Shown: positions 56,002-64,000 of the stretch, in pieces
Position numbering within the stretch: the stretch's first letter is position 1
Layout of the letters: every line of letters begins with the position of its first letter
Assembly: GCF_030272615.1 (NCBI RefSeq)
Contig: NC_081414.1
Location: 311,005,664 to 311,069,663 of the forward strand
Reading direction: 5' to 3'
Length of the DNA stretch: 64,000 nt
DNA from: Cryptomeria japonica
Lineage: Eukaryota > Streptophyta > Pinopsida > Cupressales > Cupressaceae
Notes under the pieces: generated by a model
Database searches by the model: none
What the model saw: the letters and a program-made list of their open reading frames with translations, nothing else
Told to the model about the DNA's origin: nothing
Program-made: the position numbers and the translations under genes

Positions 56002-56416
56002 AAACCATGGGCTGTATACCGATTGGCCTTGACTAGACAAAATGATAAAGTGATGAATCTAGACGAAGAGATACCATCTCCTGAAGATGAGTTGCCATGA
56101 ATGACAACCCAAAAATGCAATTCACCTCAGAAGGTGACTACCGGATGAGTGTCAATTGCCAACAAGTGGAACATTCTCTGAGGGATGTCTCTCAGATGAC
56201 ATTGGGAGAATTTGAAGATATTAGAAGATCTGGGGAAGGCAATGCCCCTATTATGGAGGAAATGATGACTCAAGAAGGAACCACTGAGGGAGACTCATCC
56301 TCTAGGGCTTCCATGAATACTGAACCTCCTATTTCTGAAGATGTTCCACCTGGTATAGAAGGAACTATGAATGAACCAAGTATCGAGCCTTCTTCCACTC
56401 CAATTCAGGATAGGGC
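56002..56416 (+). pseudogene. ORF-C, middle acidic part
   Basis: Open from about 56,097 (MNDNPKMQF) to 56,416. It is rich in Glu, Ser, Pro and Thr, likely disordered. It ends IQDRA exactly at the AGGGC duplication and joins in phase to ALHEKKGKA at 61,100 when the 4.68-kb insertion is removed. The link backward to 55,229 includes a frameshift near 56,097. Confidence 0.65.
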
Positions 56417-59400
56417 TGTAGTGTCCACCCTTGACTTGACTTGTTTTGACTAGAGTTGACTTTTAATTCATGCATGATAGGAATTATTGGGCATAGACTA
56501 TTTCAGATGATTTATATGATGTTGATACTATCATTATTGATCACGTGATTTATTAGACAATATATATACTTATTATGTGATTGATTATCGAAAGATTATA
56601 TTGATCATGTGATTCGATGAGCATAAGTGTTGATGAATTTTACATGCCTTAGTATAATCATGAACTATACTAATCAAGCACTTGATGATGTTTTTATGTA
56701 CTGACCATATTTAATGATTATCTATGATGAGTTGATCATATGCTATGTTTGATTGTTGTCTAATTGTCTTTGGGATAGAGACAATGCCACATCACTCATT
56801 GTGAGCGGGATGTGTCGTTGCGACTCTCTAACCCTTGTCTGCTATAATATATATATGCATATGTCGTATCGTTGCTTTGTGGATGCAGGATTTGCAGGTA
56901 CCAGACATCGACTCCACCTGGCTCCACAGGTCTGAGTGTGTCTTTAAATCCCAATGGTATGTGGTTCGGAGTTGGCACAATTTCCCCTCACATACTCTAG
57001 GTTTAAGTTGTTCATTGTGAGTCATCAGTGTCTTGGCGCAAGTCGTCATGATAGTTAGTAAGCCGGGTTTCTTCTGTGTTGTGAGTATGTTAGTATTGGC
57101 TGATTATTCCTTTTATGTTGAGATTGATTATTTGATTATTGATGCGAGATTAAATAATTAATGATGTTTATTTTAATTATTTTGATTAATAGCGATTTGA
57201 TTATTTGGTTATCTAATGTTTAATTTAATTTATTGGATTCTTGCCTTTTTGGTTATTTGATTATTTGATATTTAAATGTTTATTTATTTTAATGATGATT
57301 TAATATTTATTTAATTTTTATTGTTTAGCTTATGATGTGTTTTATATTTATTTGTAATTTGACCTTTATTGGTATTTATTTATTTATTTAATCGCCTATG
57401 GTTTAATATTTATTTGGCTTTTAATGTTTATCTGGTTCATTAATTCATTTATGAGCCTTTGTTTTATTTAATTTAATTTCCCCATTTAATTTATTTAATT
57501 GTGGCTCATGTTTTATTTATTAGTTTGACTTTTATATTAAGTGGGTTGTATAAATAATAAAATGATAAAACATTCCCACCAAATTGTAAAAAAACATGAT
57601 TTATATTTACCTTACCTACCCTCTTCTCTTATTAGTCAAATTTAAAAAGAGAGATAAAATTATATTATATGGTGGGGTTGGTAAAATATATTATAGATTG
57701 GAATATTTTGATTGGCTGAGATTGAGGCTAGGGTTTTTTGGTTAATGTTTGTCTTTTTATTTTCTTTTCCGTGAATTTTTTGTGGGTTGATTCTTCTTGG
57801 AAAATTTTCTCTAGCAAGTTTTCTTCTTGGTTTTGGTTTTCTTCTCTCTTGGATTTTGGTTGGAGCTTGGATTTGATTTGGTTTGGCTTGTGGGATCTCC
57901 TCTTCAGCTTCTTCCATAACACGGGTTGCAGGTTGTAAATGTATTCTACTTTTATATATTTTATTTTACAGTTTTCCTGTATGCTCCATGTATGTAGATT
58001 GAATGTGTGAGCTTGGGGAAATGAATCTAAAATTTGTATAGTGATGAAGGAAATATATGAAGGCATAAATTTGTTGTAAGGTTTTATTCTATAGTTTGTG
58101 CGAAATATTTGTATTTTTGGGTTTGTCTTTTTGAGTCGGTGTCGTGCATGGAGTTTTGATTTAATATTGGCCTTCAAGTGTGTATTATTTATTTAATGTT
58201 GAAGTGAATTTTATTTATTGGGTAATATTATTTTACCCATTAAGTAATTTAAAAGGGGGTAATTTGTATTCTTTTATTTAAAAATTATTTTCACCCTAGG
58301 TCAATGGTTTAATTTATTTTACCTACGCTTGGAATTGATTGGCTGGAAGTTTATGGTAGATAGAGAATATATTTTATTTTCTTGAACTTTGGGAAGGTAG
58401 GTATGGAATATAATATTTTTGAAATATTTTGATTGGAGCATGGTTTTGCTTGGTTTTGTTTTGTTTTTTTATTTTTGATAAATAGGCCTTCATTTGCTAG
58501 TTGCTTGATTTTGTGGTACTTTCTGGATTAATTCTTGTACCAGAGGCATTGTTGAGGGTGTTGATGATTTATAGTTTTATATCTGATTTTATTTGATGTA
58601 TTTTGTTGGTTTCAAGCATATTTACCTTCCTATGTTATTGGGGAAAGAATTGTGCTTTCATCCACATTGATGTGCTATGGTTGGTGAGTTGGAAGTGTTC
58701 TTGTTTTGGGGCAGCAAGTGAGCTGGCCTTGCTATGGTTTTACTTTCATTAATGAGAGCAAATTTAATGGCTTGATATGCCTTTGTTGATTGCTAGCCAA
58801 GAGGCTCATTTTGTTATATTGATGTTGTTGTAGCCTTGCATATGTTGTGAGAGTATGTGTGGAAGTTATTGGCTGCATTGAGTATTATTTTAATGTATTT
58901 ATGTTGGTAGAGCCTCTTGTGATGTGTTGTTGGACCATGTTAGGAGGAGTGAGCTTCCTTGTGATGATCGAGGTCATGAGAGATAGACTGACATGACGTT
59001 CCTTGTAAGGATGCATGAAGTCTAGACCACCAGGGCACATTGGAGTTTTCCATGATTTGTAAGAAAGTGATAACATTAATAATAAATTAATTGGGATGGG
59101 AAAATTATAACTCACTTAAACAAGATAATGAATAGTTTTGAGCCTCATGACTTATGTCCTAGGGAGGATGTTTTAGGATAAGCATGAGAAGGCCATGAAG
59201 ACGGTAAGCTAATCTCCCTTGGTCTCTCATAGGTTGAGATGGCTCCACATGTCCATCAAGCTAGTGCCTTGTGTTATTATCTTATGAGGATGGCATGTGA
59301 TGACACTCCACTCCTACATGTGTACCCCCTTTGTGATTTATGAATATGCTTATTGGATGCATTTATGTCCTTATGAGTTTTACGCCTCTGGGATTTTCTT

Positions 59401-61094
59401 CTTGTGGCTCTGTGTGAGTTCTTGCTTGAGAGTCCTTGTTGGTTAGTCTCTTTGGTTTTGAGTGTCAGCCTAGATGTAGAGTTTGTGTTGGGACCTTGTG
59501 TCATCTCCTAGCACGGGGGGTGGTTCCTTTGGTTCCACATGGTCGGGTGGTTGGTGCTTTTAAACCATTGGGATGTTCCTGTCTTTGGATTCTTCTTGCG
59601 TGGATGAGGATGCTTCTTTAGATTGTTCATGGATAATAATTGTAGCAAGAATGTAAATGATGATGTGATTTATGTAATGAAATTCTTATGTAACAGTTGT
59701 AACATAAGCAATGCTTATGAGAAATGATTATGTCATTCTAGTTATAGTAATAGCTTTTGGTTATGGTATGTGATTATAATGATGAACCTTGAGTTGTATT
59801 GTAACATATTTATATTAAATGAAATGGATGCATGAGATGTGGATAAGTATTGTTGTTTAAAATGAAATGATGTATTTTGTATTCTTGATGAGCCATGTTA
59901 AAAGTAAATCAGGTTAATATTATGATAATGGTATTAGATTTGAAATGATGTCTTTAACTAATGATTTAAGTAGAAGAAATGTTATGTCTTGATAGGATGT
60001 GTGAGTTTGAGTAATGTTGGAAGATGTCTTAGGACATGTTTATGAGTTGTGATTAAATAATTTGAAATTATAGTATCATACTTCGTAGACAGTGACCTAA
60101 TGATTGAATTGAAATCTTATAATGATTAGGGTGTGATTGAAGGTTCCTTATATTGTATGGATCTTCTTAGTGAATGAATTGCTAGTATTATTAATGGAAA
60201 TTACTAGTAAGTGTATGGGTAGATGGTAAAATGAATGCTTCTCTTTTAGAAAAGAATTATAATGTATCATGTGTTATGGTTTAAGGTTATATCTCCATTT
60301 GGTGGATGCTATTAGTGGTTATGGAATTAGGATATTGTATCATAGTTTGTGTTGAGATGAATTTGTGTAGTTACCTGATTTGTAATAAGATAATTGTTGG
60401 TTAATTGATATAGTGTAAGAGATTTTATGAGTATTAAACGAGCTATGGGTTAAATGTTTAAGGAGACTTTGTGAGTATTGCATTATGTGCTTTTAGAATC
60501 ATGATGGAGTAATAAGTATGCTAGGAGCATATAATTATAAATGACTATGTAGAAGTTACTTGTAAATAGAAATCATGTTAATGCAATGTAAGGGATTACT
60601 CTTGGTATGTGTATGGCAATGTTCATAGTAAAAGTTTGGTTAATGGTAATAGGAATATTTGGACTTGGTGTATAAAATGAATCTAAGTGAAAAAGGAAAT
60701 AGTGGTGCATTGAAAGATAGAATCTCATATTAAATGAAAGATTAAGAAGGTTGCATATCATGAGTGTTAGGTATTTCTATGTTGCACCTATGTGTGTATA
60801 ATGATTAAGATTATGAGGTATTGAACTGGAAGAAAGTAAATGCTTATTTCTTATGTAGGTAGATTAAGTAATGTTGTTGAGATACCCTAGGAAGGCAGTA
60901 GTAATGATTTATTGTATTCCGCTTGCATAATTGTTTGAATAGCTTGAGTGAATTATTCTATGTTCATAACACTTAATTGTTGTTGTGTGCTCACTGCATT
61001 TCTTAAGTGATTTTATGTGTTGTATTGTTTAAAAAAAAATTAAATTAGCATGTTTTTAGCTATATTTCTCTGGGGTATTTTGGCGGGCATTACA
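56417..61094 (-). mobile_element. 4.68-kb solo LTR or LARD-like insertion in ORF-C
   Basis: Exact AGGGC duplication (56412-56416 and 61095-61099). On the minus strand it begins TGTAATGCCCGCC and ends GGACACTACA, so it has TG...CA ends with short inverted TGTA/TACA. There is no coding capacity: low-complexity AT-rich sequence at 57,110-57,560 and many short shadow frames. No internal LTR pair, primer site or polypurine tract was noticed, so a very long solo LTR is the simplest reading. Orientation is judged only from the TGTAATGCCC start. Confidence 0.75.
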
Positions 61095-61099
61095 AGGGC

Positions 61100-62552
61100 T
61101 GCACTTCATGAAAAGAAGGGCAAAGCGAGAGAAATTGCAGAGGAAGAAATTATTGAGAGACCACAAGAGGTGCAGGCTTATCCTACAGCCAAGAAGAGAA
61201 AAACAAAGAGAGATGGTTCTCCTGTGGCAGAACCTCCTATAGCCAAGAAGAGAAAAACAAAGAGAGATGGTTCTCATGGTAAAACCTCCTGCAGCCACAC
61301 AAGAACTGTCATTGCGGAGAAGTCGTAGGGTTCGACAAAGGTTGCCAGTGCTAAAGAGTGCAGAGGTGGTTGTTTCTATCGAGTTGCCTGAGAAAGAACA
61401 TGACGGTTCACTAGAAACTCAGCCGTAGAGGAGTTAGGGTTCTAAAGGATTTACAAACCTAACTAGAATTGCAGAACAGTTAATAGAGTCAAGCGATAGG
61501 GTTTTGAAGAACCAGGTAACTGCTCACAGGCCTCCCTCTTCTCTTACTAGCATGTCTGTTGCACTTTCATTTTATAGAGAATGGGAAATAGAGAAAGCTA
61601 GGATGCAGGAGATAATTGATAAATAACAAAAAGAAATTGAGAAGAAAAATAAAAAAGATTGTTGAATTGCATACTAAGGTGGATACTGTGGTAGACATGA
61701 TTCCTGAATTAATGTAATGTAGGGCTCCACCAAGGGTTTACGCTTTGTATTTGAAAGAACAACAGTCATGTTTTAAATTAACCTGCATTTTTAGGGATTT
61801 AAGTCCCTCTTTAGAGACCCCACAGGAATTTTATCATGCTTCCAAATTTCTCCTACAACCATTAAAAATTTACTGTGTGAATTGTATTTGCACAATTATG
61901 TTGTCACCTCTGATACCGAATGGAATCCTCTATTATATATTGGTGATATTCATCTAAAAGCATTGATGTCTTGGATATAGAATGCAATCAGCATGGGAGA
62001 ATAGTTTAGGACACACAGGGACATGAAGATTGATTGTCCACTATCACTTACGGCTGAAGCTAAGAATCCATGAATCTTGTATTATGATTGGCAAAAATTA
62101 TTATATAGACCTAACATTAAGAGCCAAGTTCTGCCACTCAGGGAGGAAGTGTTCCAAGAATATGAAAAGATGATTGAGACTGAGGGTCAGATTGTAGCTA
62201 GACATTTCACTCAGCGATGGCATAACCTTCCTGATGAACTTAAACAGGGTGAGGCCTATTCATTGACAAATTATCATGCAACGATACAAAGAGCCCCCAA
62301 GTTTATCCATCTGGGTAGAACAAAAGAAAATAATTGGTTACCCTTGATATTTCTGCCACCCATTCCCATGTGGCCACTGATAAGCCCTATGATGAATCTG
62401 CAGAAGAAGCTAGGTGGACCAGGTTGGAGAAAATGAAGGCATTCTACTAGAACCTAGCTACAGGAGGCATAGGACATGGTACCATTGGTGATTTCAGAGT
62501 TGGTTCCCATATGAGTAATTTTCATCCTACTAGAGGACCAACAAGAAGTTAG
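61100..62552 (+). pseudogene. ORF-C, C-terminal part with tandem basic KKRKTKRDG repeat
   Basis: Begins in phase with 56,416. ALHEKKGKAREIAEEEIIERPQ leads into two copies of AKKRKTKRDGS (61,190-61,222 and 61,241-61,276), a good nuclear-localisation-like patch. After a frameshift a helical segment follows (FYREWEIEKARMQEIIDK, 61,572-61,624) and then a degraded globular region. The 62,077-62,436 stretch (YYDWQKLLYRPNIKSQ, RHFTQRWHNLPDELKQ) is followed by another shift. The frame ends at the TAG at 62550-62552, right before the polypurine tract. At least six stops or shifts. Confidence 0.65.
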
Positions 62553-62553
62553 G

Positions 62554-62566
62554 TTGAGGGGCAAAA
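62554..62566 (+). other. Athila-like polypurine tract
   Basis: GTTGAGGGGCAAAA ends directly before the 3' LTR start (TTATGAGTTG, where the other copy has TGATGAGTTG). Confidence 0.8.
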
Positions 62567-63804
62567 TTATGAGTTGAAATAATAGTTCCTTTTTGTGTCC
62601 ATGTCTGTTATGTTTTTTATGATTTAAGTTGTGTAATCAGATAATGTGAAGGTCATAGGGCATATGGGAACATTGACTGTGTGCATATTGAATATTAACC
62701 AAACCTGCTGAACCTTGTATTATTTTGGTTAAATATTCCGATAGCTATGCAAATTACTATGATAATTTCATGTGTGGATGCATAAATGTTATGGTTGATA
62801 GAAAATGGATACGTATATGTTTTCATGCACTAACCCTTGATGCAGGAATAAATAAGTAGTTGTAGAAGAAGTCAAGATGTGCCAGTTGGAGGATCGCGCC
62901 ATGCAAGCCATTAGAGATATTTCAAGGAGGTTGAGAGTATTAAAAACAATAAGGAAAATAGTGTTTGAGTGGAGCGGCTGAAGAATAGGGAGGCAGTACC
63001 AGTTTATTTATGAATGTCTTCAGCAGGCGACAATCTAGTGAAAACTAGCATTGTATATTCCTGGTCGTGTAATGATAAAAGTCCCATGATCTTTGTGGTT
63101 GACTTCTTTTCTGTTGCAATAAAAAAAATTCTGCCTATTCTCATGGGAGTGGTCTACTTATTTAAGAGTTTGTTATAAATTTCTTATAAATAAAGTTATG
63201 AACCTCTTCGTAGAGGTTAGACAGAGTTTTCAGAGCTAAGTAGTGTTTTCCATGTTTTATGTATTGTAACAACTTTTGGAGATAATGAATAAAGTTATGT
63301 TATTTTAAGAAAATAGAAGCATTTGAAATCTCGGTACGCTCATCCAAGGGGGCCCACTTGGTGTGTAAACCTGTGTAATAGTTGAATTAAGTTTTCTTTT
63401 GTTGTAGTAGTTGTTCAGGCAATTGACTGTTCTTGAAGCCACTAGAACTGTATCTTGTGATTGTTCCTACAGCCAAGGCAGGCAGTGGAATTTCTACTTG
63501 CTAGCTTTGAACGTAGATAACATTTATTCATTTAAAAGCATCCTTCAATGTTAAGATTTCTTGTAGCCATTTATTAGTTGCATCTTTGTATGTTTATTTC
63601 AGTAACTTCATTTGTTGCAGTGGGATAGAATGGATTTTATTAGAACTTAGTGCACAAACAGTGCCGATCCATTTAAAGTAATATGTCTATGGGTTGACAA
63701 GTAATTGAACCTCAACCATAGGAATGATAGCTATTCAGAATGGATGTCCAATCACTAAATTAAGGCTTCAATTCTAGTTATTATCCTAATTGGCAAGGCA
63801 GACA
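62567..63804 (+). repeat. Athila-like 3' LTR
   Basis: 1,238 bp, aligned with 31683-32919. Ends AGGCAGACA, followed by the GTGGG target-site copy. Confidence 0.93.
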
Positions 63805-63809
63805 GTGGG

Positions 63810-64000
63810 CATTGTCATTCAATTATGAGGAGGAGGTATGGTATGAGGATTTTTGAAATCTACCAATTGAGTTCGATGAGACTTGACATGTTGAAGGTGG
63901 ATTTCATTAATTATTATCCTTTAATGTTTGAAGATGGATATGACAAGGGTTTGTGGCGGGGGCTTACAAGGTTGTGGAGAACACTGATTGTTAGCGAAAA
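63810..64000 (+). pseudogene. Right half of the interrupted RNase H fragment
   Basis: Joined in phase with 31,682, this continues SKWA-LSFNYEEEVWYEDF, the usual extension after the RNase H domain in plant LINE-like proteins. It contains stops at about 63,857 and 63,890. The rest to the window end has no recognisable motif. Confidence 0.5.

Larger units (their letters stand above)
31683..63804 (+). mobile_element. Athila-like Ty3/gypsy retrotransposon with post-integrase extra ORF, split by nested insertions
   Basis: Plus orientation. The LTRs are 31683-32919 and 62567-63804, with an exact 5-bp target duplication GTGGG (31678-31682 and 63805-63809). The primer-binding site starts TGGCGCCATTGTCGGGG after the 5' LTR and a purine tract (GAGGGGCAAAA) lies before the 3' LTR. 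Own content in order is gag, protease, RT, RNase H, integrase, spacer and extra ORF (ORF-C). Subtracting the three direct insertions (13.67, 0.77 and 4.68 kb) leaves about 13.0 kb, a plausible full length. The Asp-tRNA-like primer site and the protease style suggest the Athila/Tat branch; I call it Athila-like with moderate confidence. Coding is dead. Confidence 0.9.

Noticed and set aside
57660-58177. Lys/Asn-rich minus-strand frames inside the 4.68-kb insertion
   Set aside because: Low-complexity AT-rich DNA produces these frames; no motif and no similarity between adjacent frames.
54649-62552. Envelope-like gene in the position after integrase
   Set aside because: No signal peptide, transmembrane segment or Cys pattern of an envelope protein; instead a basic nuclear-type patch and helical segments are seen.
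1-64000. tRNA or rRNA genes
   Set aside because: The tRNA-like words found (TGGTATCAGAGC and TGGCGCC) are retroelement primer-binding sites next to LTRs; no cloverleaf context was seen.

Overview
The window reads as transposon-dominated nuclear DNA of a seed plant. I infer a gymnosperm, probably a conifer, from the large nested LTR retrotransposons, the AT-rich spacers, the near absence of single-copy genes and the Tat, Athila-like and chromovirus families present. No intact cellular gene, tRNA, rRNA or CRISPR array was recognised, and almost every reading frame is broken by stops or frameshifts.

Layout. 1-4 kb: a decayed reading frame of about 1,160 codons (call it ORF-A) of an unrecognised family. 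5.2-11.4 kb: a complete but dead Ty1/copia element on the minus strand with 371-bp LTRs. 11.4-13.8 kb: non-coding repeats ending in an LTR remnant. 13.8-30.2 kb: a Tat/Ogre-type Ty3/gypsy element on the minus strand, with gag, protease, RT, RNase H, a second RNase H and integrase. It has an antisense plant mobile domain (PMD) frame in its 3' region, a solo LTR inside gag-pro and a truncated 3' LTR. 30.2-31.7 kb: a kelch-like fragment and an RNase H domain fragment, which are the host DNA of the next insertion. 31.7-63.8 kb: an Athila-like Ty3/gypsy element on the plus strand that carries an extra ORF after integrase (ORF-C). It has been opened by three insertions: a chromovirus (37.6-51.3 kb, minus), a 0.77-kb solo LTR (55.2-56.0 kb) and a 4.68-kb solo LTR or LARD-like unit (56.4-61.1 kb). 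The chromovirus was itself hit in its 5' LTR by a 5.9-kb unit (43.9-49.8 kb) carrying a second unrecognised long frame (ORF-B). Target-site duplications establish the order: exact for the gypsy (GTGGG), chromovirus (AAGAT), 5.9-kb unit (GGTTC) and 4.68-kb unit (AGGGC), and one base off for the copia and two solo LTRs.

The most notable signal is the relationship among ORF-A, ORF-B and ORF-C. Each appears built as an N-terminal globular part, a charged linker with a basic KKxK patch and a helical C-terminal part. A and B share alignable motifs; C is linked to them more weakly. Two of the three sit inside retroelement units, so A is probably also a retroelement extra ORF. Other unusual signals are complementary degenerate repeat arrays at the two ends of the Tat element and palindromic GC-rich repeats flanking a TATA box in the ORF-B unit. 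Function is inferred by reading motifs; no database search was possible.
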